A DNA stretch of 37,387 bases from Clostridiales bacterium (GTDB taxonomy: Bacteria; Bacillota; Clostridia; Lachnospirales; Lachnospiraceae). Within the stretch, counting starts at the first letter, position 1. Each line of letters opens with the position of its first letter. The notes beneath the pieces are model-generated. The model was not told the origin of the DNA, made no database searches, and worked only from the letters and a program-made list of their open reading frames with translations. Location: assembly GCA_015655075.1 (NCBI GenBank), contig JAATFT010000039.1:1-37387 (forward strand), written 5' to 3'. The translations under genes were made by a program, and so were the position numbers. Positions 9,684 to 19,300 of this stretch are shown one piece after another.

Positions 9684-9863
9684 AAAAGTCAATGCGGATA
9701 TTCCAAGTCCGCTGTGTTACTTGCTTATAACCATACCTGTTATTCAGGTATTTACCTGCTTCGCTGGTATTACACAGTCTGAGTTCAAGCTCCGACTGTA
9801 ACAAGTATGTTCCCCAACGCTTACGCTACGTTAAGAACCGGGGGACTTACTTGTAAGGTTAAA
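9684..9863 (-). repeat. Repeat family C, copy 1
   Basis: Matches, in reverse orientation, the repeats at 19751-19890 and 33341-33455. Shared blocks include the end with GATATTCC and GTCCGCTG, the hairpin ACAGTCTGAG/CTCCGACTGT (9774-9799) and a stem pairing AAGTATGTTCCCC with GGGGGACTTACTT, then TTGTAAGGTT. This copy has an extra small hairpin (ATACCTG/CAGGTAT, about 9733-9751). It lies between the broken secreted gene and the expansin and overlaps the former's decayed end. Confidence 0.7.
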
Positions 9864-9881
9864 TCGATAGGGAGGTTTACT

Positions 9882-10610
9882 ATGAAAGATTTTATTAAGA
9901 AAACATCTATAAATACTAAAAAAACAGGAGCGGTTCTTATTGCCGCGATTTCAATTTTGCTTTGTTTTCCCGTGGTGGTCTTTGCTGCATGGGACGATTG
10001 GCGGTCCAGTTACGCGACCTATACGGGTTCCGGTTATTCGGGCGGCAATGCGCTCCTTGACCCAATTCCCTCCGACATGGAGATTACTGCTTTGAATCCA
10101 ACCGACTATAACTATTCGGGAGTTAAGGCGGCTCTTGCGGGGGCGTATCTGGAAGTGGAAGGTCCCAAGGGAAAAACTGTTGTCTATGTGACCGATAAAT
10201 ATCCGGAAGGTGCGGACGGGGCTCTTGATCTTTCGCCAAACGCTTTTGCCAAAATAGGCGATATGGCGGCAGGAAAAATCGATGTCCGGTGGCATGTAAT
10301 TAAAGGACCGGTCGAGGGAAATTTTACTTACCGCATTAAGGAAGGCAGCAGCCAGTGGTGGGCGGCAATCCAGGTAAGAAACCATAAGTATCCTGTGATG
10401 AAAATGGAATATTACAAGGATGGGGAATGGATTAATCTGGAAAAAACGGAATACAATCATTTTCTCGGCACTAATATGGGAACCGGAGCCTTCCAGGTAA
10501 GAATAACGGATATCCGCGGTCAGACAGTTACCGATACCATATCTTCACTTCCGGAGTCCGGAACATCCGAAGCCTATTTTATTCCCGGGAATGTACAATT
10601 CCCTGATTAA
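9882..10610 (+). CDS. Bacterial expansin (EXLX1/YoaJ type), secreted
   Basis: Non-hydrolytic wall-loosening protein: a double-psi beta-barrel domain followed by a CBM63 cellulose-binding domain. It closely follows Bacillus subtilis EXLX1 over its whole length (YTGSGYSGG, DPIPSDMEITA, KEGSSQWWAAIQVRNHKYP). Using the EXLX1 numbering offset of 34, all known functional residues are kept: T46, Y107 and D116 (ALDLSPNAF) in domain 1, and W159, W160 and Y191 on the binding face of domain 2. Signal peptide 1-35. The ATG at 9882 has AGGGAGG six bases upstream; longer in-frame starts would lie in repeat C. It follows the GH48-GH9 cellulases, where loosening cellulose would help them. It stands alone, not fused to a cellulase. 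Confidence 0.95.
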   Translation: MKDFIKKTSINTKKTGAVLIAAISILLCFPVVVFAAWDDWRSSYATYTGSGYSGGNALLDPIPSDMEITALNPTDYNYSGVKAALAGAYLEVEGPKGKTVVYVTDKYPEGADGALDLSPNAFAKIGDMAAGKIDVRWHVIKGPVEGNFTYRIKEGSSQWWAAIQVRNHKYPVMKMEYYKDGEWINLEKTEYNHFLGTNMGTGAFQVRITDIRGQTVTDTISSLPESGTSEAYFIPGNVQFPD

Positions 10611-10658
10611 ACCCATTGATGAACTATGTTATTATCTTAAGGAACAAACCAGAGTCAA

Positions 10659-10690
10659 AGTGCCAGACAGTAATTTTGCTGTCTGGTACT
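10659..10690. terminator. Hairpin downstream of the expansin gene
   Basis: AGTGCCAGACAG (10659-10670) pairs with CTGTCTGGTACT (10679-10690), 12 bp with one G-T pair and an 8-base loop. It is 48 bases past the expansin stop. No T-run follows, so termination strength is doubtful. Confidence 0.45.
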
Positions 10691-10707
10691 ATAAGAAGAA
10701 CGCTCTA

Positions 10708-10733
10708 TTAAATTCCCTAAGGGGAGAATTTAA
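10708..10733. promoter_or_regulatory. Dyad upstream of the PL11 gene, possible operator
   Basis: TTAAATTC and GAATTTAA are an exact inverted repeat around a 10-base centre, itself CCTAAGG-like. It lies 65 bases before the PL11 start, within range of an operator. No convincing -35/-10 pair was found beside it. Confidence 0.35.
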
Positions 10734-10798
10734 AAGTGTAAAAAGGGTGTGTAAAGTAACGTAAGAAAACCCTAACTAAAAAATAAGGAGGTAAGAAC

Positions 10799-13018
10799 AT
10801 GTTAAAAAGATCAGTATTGGCCATTTTGATTTTGGTACAATTCTTTATTATTAGTATCCCCCAGTATCGGGTAACGGCAGCCCCAACAAGGCAGATGGAA
10901 AATTTGGACCGTGGAGTGGTTGCGGTAAAAGTCAGTAACGGTGTTTTCATCAGCTGGCGGGTATTAGGTACCGAAACTTCCAGTGTTTCCTATAACCTTT
11001 ACCGGGGTTCCACCAAAATTGCCACCGTTACCGGAGCCAGTAATTATACGGATACGTCGGGGACCTCAAGTTCAACCTATTCCGTTAGTGCAGTGGTAAA
11101 TGGTACGGAACAGGAAAAGCCGGCGGCGGTAAACGTCTGGAGCAGCAATTATCTGCAGATTCCCCTTCAAATACCATCAGGAGGGACGACACCCGACGGT
11201 GTTTCCTATACCTATAGTGTAAACGACTGCAGTGTGGGGGATCTGGATGGGGACGGACAATATGAAATTATCCTGAAGTGGGATCCCTCCAATGCCAAAG
11301 ACAATTCCCAAAGCGGATATACGGGCAACGTATTCCTGGATGCCTATGAAATGAACGGAACACGCCTTTGGCGAATTGATTTGGGAAAAAATATCCGTGC
11401 GGGAGCCCACTATACTCAGTTTATGGTATATGACCTGGACGGGGACGGGAAATCAGAGGTAGCCTGCAAAACGGCGGACGGAACCAAAGACGGTACAGGA
11501 ACTGTCATTGGAAGTTCCAGCGCAGATTACAGGAATTCTTCCGGATATATATTGTCAGGGCCCGAGTATTTAACCGTATTCCAGGGCTCCACCGGAAAAG
11601 CATTGTATACTACCGATTATGAACCTGCCAGAGGCACCGTATCTTCCTGGGGCGATTCCTACGGTAACCGGGTAGACCGTTTTCTGGCATGCATTGCATA
11701 TCTGGACGGAATACATCCAAGTCTTGTGATGTGCCGGGGATATTACACAAGGGCAGTACTTGTGGCATATGACTGGAACGGCTCCACACTTACAAAACGC
11801 TGGACATTTGACAGTAACAGCAGCGGTAATTCCGGTTATGCAGGACAGGGAAACCATAATCTCAGTGTAGCCGACGTGGATAATGACGGTATGGATGAGA
11901 TTGTCTATGGCGCATGCACCATAGATAATACGGGAAAAGGGTTGTATGCTACCGGCCTAATGCACGGGGATGCTCTGCATTTAGGCGACTTCAATCCCAA
12001 CCGCTCGGGTCTGGAAATCTGGAGCTGTTTTGAAAACAGTGCCAATAACGGCGGAGTGGGGGCTGCCATGCGGGATGCAAAGACAGGCAGCGTATTATTT
12101 AAATTCAGTTCTACCAGTGACGTGGGCAGGGCATGCTCCGCCGACTTAACGGCCAGCTATTCCGGTGAGGAAGTATGGGCCGCCGGCTCTCCCCTTTACA
12201 GCAGTACGGGACAAAACTTAGGCAGCGCACCTTCTTCAACGAATTTTGCGATTTGGTGGGACGGCGATGAACTCCGTGAATTACTGAATGGAACCTCAAT
12301 CACCAAGTATGGCGGCGGAACCTTACTTTCTGCCAGCGGCTGCTCTTCCAGCAACGGCACAAAAGCAACCCCCAGCCTCCAGGCCGATATCCTTGGTGAC
12401 TGGAGAGAAGAAGCCGTTTGGGGAACCTCGGACAATAAATACCTGCGTATTTATACCACTACCGATATTACCAGCCGCCGCATCTATACCCTGATGCACG
12501 ATCCTGTTTACCGGCTAGGTATAGCCTGGCAAAACGTGGCATACAACCAGCCGCCACACACAAGCTTCTTTCTGGGAAACGGTATGTCAACCCCGCCCAC
12601 ACCGGCAATATACCTGACAGTAACAGCAACGCCGACAGCTGCACCAACGCCGACAACTACACCAACGCCGACAACAGAAATATATACTCATAACTTTACA
12701 GCGGAAGGCAAAGACAGTGATTATTTCACAATTGAAGGAAATCTTTCAACAAGTAAGGGAACTGTAATTTATAATGGTTTAACTCTTACACAGTGCTTAA
12801 AAATAGAAAGCGCAACAAGTATTCAATTCACTGCGGCACAAGCTGCAACATTACAAATGGTCTTTAACGGTGCAGATGGTAAAAAAGTGAAGGTGGATGG
12901 AACGAATTATTCAATGGCAAATGGCATTGTCAGTATATCCTTGGGTGCCGGTGAACATACAATTACAAAGGCTGATGTTGCCAATCTTTACTATATGGAA
13001 GTCCAATATACAAATTAA
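10799..13018 (+). CDS. PL11 rhamnogalacturonan lyase with Pro-Thr linker and C-terminal domain, secreted
   Basis: Cleaves the rhamnose-galacturonate backbone of rhamnogalacturonan I by beta-elimination. 739 residues: signal peptide 1-27; PL11 propeller about 29-600; Thr/Pro linker about 605-627; C-terminal domain 628-739. Family signs are the N-terminal RQMENLDRGVVAVK segment, repeated calcium loops (DLDGDGQYEI, DLDGDGKSEV, DVDNDGMDEI) and LMHGDALHLGDFNP, as in B. subtilis YesW/YesX. AAGGAGG is seven bases before the ATG. The last 112 residues are nearly the same as those of the convergent pectate lyase, so they probably form a shared pectin-directed binding module; this is inference. The gene ends at a strong bidirectional terminator. 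Confidence 0.93.
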   Translation: MLKRSVLAILILVQFFIISIPQYRVTAAPTRQMENLDRGVVAVKVSNGVFISWRVLGTETSSVSYNLYRGSTKIATVTGASNYTDTSGTSSSTYSVSAVVNGTEQEKPAAVNVWSSNYLQIPLQIPSGGTTPDGVSYTYSVNDCSVGDLDGDGQYEIILKWDPSNAKDNSQSGYTGNVFLDAYEMNGTRLWRIDLGKNIRAGAHYTQFMVYDLDGDGKSEVACKTADGTKDGTGTVIGSSSADYRNSSGYILSGPEYLTVFQGSTGKALYTTDYEPARGTVSSWGDSYGNRVDRFLACIAYLDGIHPSLVMCRGYYTRAVLVAYDWNGSTLTKRWTFDSNSSGNSGYAGQGNHNLSVADVDNDGMDEIVYGACTIDNTGKGLYATGLMHGDALHLGDFNPNRSGLEIWSCFENSANNGGVGAAMRDAKTGSVLFKFSSTSDVGRACSADLTASYSGEEVWAAGSPLYSSTGQNLGSAPSSTNFAIWWDGDELRELLNGTSITKYGGGTLLSASGCSSSNGTKATPSLQADILGDWREEAVWGTSDNKYLRIYTTTDITSRRIYTLMHDPVYRLGIAWQNVAYNQPPHTSFFLGNGMSTPPTPAIYLTVTATPTAAPTPTTTPTPTTEIYTHNFTAEGKDSDYFTIEGNLSTSKGTVIYNGLTLTQCLKIESATSIQFTAAQAATLQMVFNGADGKKVKVDGTNYSMANGIVSISLGAGEHTITKADVANLYYMEVQYTN
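12681..13018 (+). repeat. Inverted DNA repeat, PL11 arm (shared C-terminal domain)
   Basis: The DNA coding for the PL11 C-terminal domain matches the reverse complement of 13606-13943 along its whole length. There are long identical blocks, for example a roughly 40-base run around the codons for FNGADGKKVKVDGT. The arms are separated by about 590 bases. The close nucleotide match, not just protein similarity, points to recent copying or gene conversion. Confidence 0.85.
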
Positions 13019-13109
13019 ATCTAAAAATATATGACGTTATATCGTACTCGCTGATTATGCATCTTCCTTAATTTTAAATGGGGAATTGCAAAGATGTCAG
13101 TGTGTCACA

Positions 13110-13273
13110 CTAGAGCGTGTTTGAAAAATGCTTGTGCCGGGCTGGATGCTCCATTGTGGGAGGCAAGGAGCGATTTTGGGCGCGTAGTGGTGCTACGCTC
13201 CCAAAATTGCGACGCAGCATACCGCAAAGTGGGGCGGTCAGAACGGTGCAATGATTTTTCGAACACGCTCTAG
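13110..13273. mobile_element. Repeat family A, full copy: IS5-related MITE-like element
   Basis: A 164-bp element bounded by CTAG at both ends. It has terminal inverted repeats (AGCGTGTTTGAAAAAT on the left; ATTTTTCGAACACGCT on the right) that match the IS5-family end at 116-132. The whole element is a long imperfect palindrome centred on GCGTAGTGGTGCTACGC near 13180-13196. It codes for nothing. It fits a non-autonomous derivative mobilised by the IS5-family transposase. A 66-bp deletion derivative lies at 24830-24895. Confidence 0.75.
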
Positions 13274-13326
13274 TATTGAATAGATTGAATTAGGTACAGA
13301 TGTAACTTTGATTTCACTTTCTGAAG

Positions 13327-13369
13327 AGCTATGTGAGGGGCGGAAGTTTTTTCCGCCCCTCACATAGCT
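13327..13369. terminator. Strong bidirectional terminator between PL11 and PL1
   Basis: AGCTATGTGAGGGGCGGAA (13327-13345) pairs perfectly over 19 bp with 13351-13369 around a GTTTT loop. It serves two convergent genes. The remaining sequence of the 13019-13605 gap, outside element A, shows nothing recognisable. Confidence 0.85.
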
Positions 13370-13605
13370 AACTTTATCTTAGCGCTGTTTATTGAAAGAA
13401 TACTTTAAGATGCCTTTGAAGATAAATTGTACTGCTATTTACCTCTTCATCCCACAATTCTGCGCTATCGCTGAAACTCTCTGTTTTATATCAACTCAGA
13501 AATCAATCTGATAATTGGACTGTTTTTTCTCCTTATATAGATGAGAATTATCCACATAAAGTGGTAAAATCATTTAACAATTACCTATACAATATATTTT
13601 TAAAT

Positions 13606-13943
13606 TTAATTTCTGTATTGTACTTCCATATAGTAAAGATTGGCAACATCAGCCTTTGTAATTGTATGCGCACCGGCCTCAAGTGATACACTGACAATGC
13701 CATTTGCCATTGCATAACCCGTTCCATCCACCTTCACTTTTTTACCATCTGCACCGTTAAACACTAATTTTAATGCTGCAGCCTGTGTTGTAGTAAATTG
13801 AATACTGGTCGCACTTTCTATTTTTAAGCACTGTGTAAGAGTTAAACCATTATAAGTTACAGTTCCCTTAATTGTTGAGAGATTACCTTTAACTGTGAAG
13901 TAATCACTGTCTTTTCCATCCGTTGTAAAGTTATGAATATATA
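13606..13943 (-). repeat. Inverted DNA repeat, PL1 arm (shared C-terminal domain)
   Basis: Partner of 12681-13018. It encodes the last 112 residues of the pectate lyase. Both arms end within a few bases of their stop codons, so the match covers exactly one protein domain rather than an arbitrary stretch. Confidence 0.85.
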
Positions 13944-15771
13944 TTGCGGTTATCGGCGTTGGTGTTACTGTCGGCGTTACTACCGGCGTCGGTGTCGATG
14001 TGGGTTCCGGCGTTACTGTCGGCGTTGGCGTCGATGTTGGTATTGGCGCTGCCGTTGATGTCGGAGTTACCGTCGGGGACACCTGTGATGAATTGCCGCC
14101 GACTGCTACAAGTCCGGAAGCATAAGCTTTGATTCTGGCCATAAGAGCCGTATCAATCTCATCGGATGTGTCATCATCCGAATTATTAAATTCCCAGGTA
14201 AAATCTCCACCATTCATACGTCCCGCACCTGCCGTAACAATCTCCTCAACCTCGTTTACAGCATCGATATCTGATTGGTCTGCACCTATATCCTTACTGA
14301 TATCGAAATTATTATAGGTAGTTTTTCCGGCTATGGTTTTATAGGAGCTTGGAACTGATTCGTTTCTTGTTGCAGCAAGGTATGCATCAAATGATTCTGC
14401 ATCGGCACCGGTTGTTCCTGCGTTTGAATTTGCATAAATAAGACTTGCGGCATCTACGATAATATTATTAAAGGCCTTAATCATGCCTCCGTTTTCACCG
14501 GAAAATGTACCGTCGCCTAAAGCATCCGTACCTTGTAACGAACTCATCATAGGATATTTGCAATGTCTAAAATAGTTAGCTTCTACAAACGCCGAACTTC
14601 CTTTTGTTGTACCGACGCCATATTTTGCAGTACCATCAAAATAATTGTTATATATATGTACCGATGCTACTCTAATACGCGGATGGCGTGAATCGGAATG
14701 ATCATACCAGTTATGATGGTATGTTACAAAGAATTCTTCTGTATCGCTCATACCGCAAAGAGAGCTTTTCCCGGAATCCCAGAAGTGATTGTAGGACAGG
14801 GTTACATAAGTTGATTTTCCTTTCATATCAATAGAACCGTCGCCTTTTGCCTGATCACCGTCTGACCCCGCTGTTCCATAAAATATATCATTATTATGTA
14901 CCCATATATTGCAGTTTCCTGTATCAAGGGAAATACCGTCGTCCGGGAATAGCATTATTCCTATATTTCTGATTTCAACATTGCCGCAATATCTAATTAA
15001 GATACCCCAGCCATAAGCAGCAGCATCTTCTCCAATGCCCTCTAAAGTAATATTCATCTCCGTATAGGAAGATTTACCTTTCACCTGAAGATATCCGCTG
15101 CTGTTAAGCTGTTCACTCATGTCGCTGCTTGAAATTTTTCCTAGAAGCCGGATAGCAAGCGGGGTTTTGTCATAGCCTTTTTGTCTTAACGATAAAATTC
15201 CAGCAATACCAACACCTGTTTGTATTTTCCCTGAGCTGTTTACTATAACGTCAAGTGCTACCGTTTTTGCCGTTTCAGATGTTACATAAATAACCTGGGC
15301 ACCGTCTTTTAGTGTTCCGTCTTCCTTATAGGCGCCCGAACCGGTCTTATAATCGGAATCATCTGAAAAGGCAAAGCCGCTTCTGTCATTGGCATTTACC
15401 GTAAGAGCCTGCGTAACTGTACTTACCTTTGATCCGTCTGAAAGTATTGCTTCCACTTCCATAACATATTCACCGGCGGCAAGACCCACCGCATCCGCCC
15501 TCCAATTTGACGAATACTGTCTGATTAATTCGTTATCAATTTTTACATAAGCAGAGTCCTCTGCACCGGCAGGTTTAACATATACATTATATCCCACCGC
15601 ACCATTTACCGGGAGCCATTCCACATAAGTACTTTCAAGCCAGCCGCCGCTGTCAGACACGGAAATGCCTGCAGCTAAAGTTGTAATATTTACGAAAACT
15701 CCTGCGAACACCAACAGTACCAGAGAACACAGCAATAGCTTTCCCTTCATTTTTATCCAAAATTTTTTCAT
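13606..15771 (-). CDS. PL1 pectate lyase with N-terminal fibronectin-like and C-terminal binding domains, secreted
   Basis: Cleaves homogalacturonan (pectate) by calcium-dependent beta-elimination. 721 residues: signal peptide about 1-33; a fibronectin type III-like domain about 36-127 (WLPVNGAVGYNVYVKPAG); PL1 parallel beta-helix about 130-560; long Pro/Thr/Val linker about 565-607; C-terminal domain 610-721. The PL1 core shows D278-D283 (PDDGISLD), GSIDMKG with D315, and SRHPRIR, whose R362 and R367 match the catalytic arginine pair of PelC. GAGGGAGAG lies about nine bases before the ATG. Convergent with PL11, with which it shares its last domain; divergent from GH74. Together PL1 and PL11 cover smooth and hairy pectin. 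Confidence 0.93.
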   Translation of the reverse strand: MKKFWIKMKGKLLLCSLVLLVFAGVFVNITTLAAGISVSDSGGWLESTYVEWLPVNGAVGYNVYVKPAGAEDSAYVKIDNELIRQYSSNWRADAVGLAAGEYVMEVEAILSDGSKVSTVTQALTVNANDRSGFAFSDDSDYKTGSGAYKEDGTLKDGAQVIYVTSETAKTVALDVIVNSSGKIQTGVGIAGILSLRQKGYDKTPLAIRLLGKISSSDMSEQLNSSGYLQVKGKSSYTEMNITLEGIGEDAAAYGWGILIRYCGNVEIRNIGIMLFPDDGISLDTGNCNIWVHNNDIFYGTAGSDGDQAKGDGSIDMKGKSTYVTLSYNHFWDSGKSSLCGMSDTEEFFVTYHHNWYDHSDSRHPRIRVASVHIYNNYFDGTAKYGVGTTKGSSAFVEANYFRHCKYPMMSSLQGTDALGDGTFSGENGGMIKAFNNIIVDAASLIYANSNAGTTGADAESFDAYLAATRNESVPSSYKTIAGKTTYNNFDISKDIGADQSDIDAVNEVEEIVTAGAGRMNGGDFTWEFNNSDDDTSDEIDTALMARIKAYASGLVAVGGNSSQVSPTVTPTSTAAPIPTSTPTPTVTPEPTSTPTPVVTPTVTPTPITAIYIHNFTTDGKDSDYFTVKGNLSTIKGTVTYNGLTLTQCLKIESATSIQFTTTQAAALKLVFNGADGKKVKVDGTGYAMANGIVSVSLEAGAHTITKADVANLYYMEVQYRN

Positions 15772-15929
15772 TTTATTTATCTCTCCCTCAAATTAAGTTT
15801 TTAAAGTTAAACACTAAATACACTTAAGACCGTCAATTCCCGATCACCCCTTTTTAAAGAATCCTTCCCTTCGGTTTTCCAACCCGAAAGACCATTCTCT
15901 CCCCCCTTCTTAACAATTAATTACATTTA

Positions 15930-15957
15930 ATTATATCTCTTTTCCAAATTATTACAA
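15930..15957 (-). promoter_or_regulatory. Candidate promoter for the PL1 gene
   Basis: On the minus strand TTGTAA (15957-15952) and a perfect TATAAT (15935-15930) are 16 bases apart, about 160 bases upstream of the start. The rest of the 15772-16372 divergent region is AT-rich with polypyrimidine tracts and no gene. Confidence 0.4.
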
Positions 15958-16116
15958 TACTTCTTACAATATTTTCTACATTTCTTACGTTTATTTTATC
16001 ATTCAAAAATACACTCCAGCTGATTTCCCATATAAAAAAGGGTATAATGACGGAAAAATCTCCTTTTCACCAATATTAGTAAAATTATATAATAATAATC
16101 CAGCAAATTCTAAATA

Positions 16117-16145
16117 TTGACATATCGCCTCTGATATGTTATGTA
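16117..16145 (+). promoter_or_regulatory. Candidate promoter with internal operator upstream of GH74
   Basis: TTGACA (16117-16122) is followed after 17 bases by TATGTA, a weak -10. An exact inverted repeat ACATATC-N6-GATATGT (16120-16139) fills the spacer, the usual place for a repressor operator. It is about 230 bases upstream of the GH74 start. Confidence 0.35.
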
Positions 16146-16372
16146 TAAGTTACAGCCTCCTTTAAGACCTACATTTATATTGAGGAATTACAGAAAATAG
16201 CTGTAATATTAACGGAAAGCCAGGTGATGCCAATTAATGAAAGAATTGTAAACCGTATGGCAAAAAAGATACGTTCAGCAACCAGATTAGGTTTATTGTG
16301 ACTGAATAATAGTTACAATTCATCAAACTTATGGGTTTATGAGGGACCCATTTAAGATTAGGAGGATTACAT

Positions 16373-19300
16373 ATGAGAAATAAGGGGATTAAAAAAGCTA
16401 TAACTCTGTTATTATTGTCCGGTATTTGTATATTCCAATATCCGGCAACCGTAAATGCCGCTGTTCAAAGCCAGGCATACGATTGGAAAAATGTTAAGAT
16501 TACCGGCGGAGGTTATGTGGATAACATTATATTTAATCCAGGGGAAAAAAATTTAATCTATGCCCGTACGGATATGGGCGGCGCTTACCGCTACGATCCG
16601 GACAACCAGTCCTGGATACCCTTAACGGATTGGATTGGCCGGGATGACTGGAACAATCTGGGCTGTGAAAGTCTTGCGGTGGATCCGGTAGAAACCAACC
16701 GGGTATATATAGCGGCCGGCACCTACACAAATGACTGGACAAATGAAAATGGGTATATCCTGCGTTCCGAGGATTACGGAGAAACCTGGGAACAAACCGA
16801 ACTGCCTTTTAAAAACGGGGCGAATATGTTAGGCCGCTCTATGGGTGAAAGGCTGACAGTGGATCCAAACAGCAATAATATCCTTTATTTTGGTGCCCGG
16901 GGTGGAAATGGATTATGGAAAAGTGTGGATTACGGAAAGACCTGGAATAAAGTAAGCAGCCTTACCTATGTGGGAAATTATGCACCTACTGAGGACGATC
17001 CGACCTTATATGATAATACCCTTACCGGTGTCGTATGGGTTACACCGGATCCCGCATCCAGTACAACGGGAACCTCCTGCCAGACCATTTATATCGGCGT
17101 AGCCAACAAAAAAGGGGAGGATATGGTATATAGGACCCTTGACGGCGGTGCCACCTGGTCGGCGGTAGAAGGCCAGCCCCATAATATCGTAGTCCCGGAT
17201 TCGGACAATCCGTCTGAAACCAGAGGACTATTTCCCCATCATGGTGTTCTTGCTTCCAACGGAATTTTATATATTCCCTACAGCAACGGTGTAGGTCCTT
17301 ATGACGGACAGAAAGGGGAAGTATGGAAATACGACACAAATACGGAGGCTTGGACAGATATTACTCCGGTAGCTTCCTCAAGCAGCGATAATTATTACGG
17401 ATATGGCGGATTAGCGGTGGATGCAAACAATCCGGATACCTTAATTGTATCCACGCTAAATTCCTGGTGGCCTGACGCCAACTTTTTCAGAAGCACGGAC
17501 GGAGGAAATACCTGGGTACGCTTTTGGGATTGGAACGGATATCCCAACAGAACACTTCGTTATACCCAGGACATATCTAAATCACCGTGGCTGACTTTCG
17601 GAAAGAATCCACAGGCGCCGGAACCGGAGGTTAAGCTTGGATGGATGATTGGAAATATATCCATTGACCCGTTTAATTCTGACCGGATGATGTATGGCAC
17701 AGGCGCTACGGTTTACGGAACAGATAACCTTACGGATATCGATACGGGAGGCACCGTGAATTTATCCGTTGTCGCAGAAGGAATTGAACAGACGGCGGTA
17801 CAGTCACTCATAAGCCCCACCACCGGTACGGCCCATTTAATCAGCGGTATGTACGATCTGGGCGGCTTTGTACATAATGATCTGGATACGGTACCTTCCA
17901 TGATGATGCTGACACCCTTCCTCGCCAATACTTCCATTGATTATGCAGAGCTTAGTCCAACCCGGTTTGTACGTGTGGGTAATGTTGACACCGGCAGCAG
18001 TTCAAGAATCGGACTCTCTTACGATACCGGAAATAACTGGTTTTCCCTTAACAATCCCTGGCAGTCCGACAGTTCGGATACCACCGGAGGGGGCAATGTT
18101 GCAATGTCTGCGGACGGCAACAGCATTGTTTGGGCGCCAAACGGACAACCGGTTTATTATTCCACTAATACGGGTTCCTCCTTTAATCAGAGCAGCGGAA
18201 TTCCCGTCGGCGCCATAGTAGCTTCAGACAGAGTTAATTCCGATAAATTTTACGGATTTTATAATGGCACATTTTATGTAAGCACAGATAAAGGATCTAC
18301 TTTTACGGCAAAAGTCACAACCGGTCTTCCTGATTCCGCCGTGATAAAAGCCATGCCCGGTGTGGAAGGCGACGTATGGCTTGCCGGCGATACGGGTGAG
18401 AGCGGTTTATTCCATACCACAAATTCCGGTGATAGCTTTGTAAATATAACAGGGGTTGAGGAAGCCTCTACCATAGGCTTTGGTAAAGCCGCACCGGAAC
18501 AGACCTATATGGCTCTTTATACTTCCGCATTAATTGAAGGCACCCGGGGTATTTTTCGTTCCGACGACGGGGGAACGACCTGGATTAGGATTAACGATGA
18601 TGACCATCAATATGGTATTACCGATGCCGGTATTACAGGGGATCCAAGAATATACGGACGTGTTTATCTGGCTACCAACGGCAGGGGAATCCTTTATGCG
18701 GACATAAAAGAAGATTTGCCTGACAACTCTTCCATTACACCCGTTACGGCGTCCTTTGATAAAAATTTTGCCATGCAGGAAGATATTTCAGTTTCATTAA
18801 CACTGAACGGCAATACTTTTAGCTCCATTACCCATAACGGTCTTGCATTAAGCCAAGGGACAGATTATACAATAAGTCAAACTACCGTTACCATAAAAAA
18901 AGAATATCTTTCCCAGCAATCCACAGGAACCATAACGCTGAATTTTAATTTCAGTGCAGGAGCAAGCCGGACTTTTACTATTACGATAACGGATACTACA
19001 GGTATTGAAAATTCCGTAATAACACCTGTTACCGCCGAATTTGATAAAAATTCCGCTAACAGCCAGGACATCCCTGTGGTTATGGAACCCAACGGCAATT
19101 CCCTTTTAGCAGTAAAAAACGGCAGCTACGCACTCACTGCCGGAACTGACTATACCGTCACGGATAATACTGTAATAATTAATAAGGAGTATCTGGCACT
19201 GCAAAGTATTGGTACTACCTCCCTGATCTTTGATTTTAGTGCTGGTACGGATCCAGTGCTGACTATCCTTATTAAAGATAGTACCGTAATAGAGGAGGGT

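Noticed and set aside
9807..9881. Longer N-terminus for the expansin
   Set aside because: This stretch belongs to repeat C, and the ATG at 9882 has a perfect ribosome site and begins a normal signal peptide.
12590..12680. Short repetitive ACACCAACGCCGACA-like DNA here and at 13944-14060, 20465-20525 and 24285-24400, at first suggestive of minisatellite or CRISPR
   Set aside because: All are in frame and encode Thr-Pro linkers between enzyme modules; no spacer-repeat regularity.
16247..16262. TGTAAACCGTATGGCA as a cre site upstream of GH74
   Set aside because: It has extra bases between the half-sites compared with the 14-base cre consensus.
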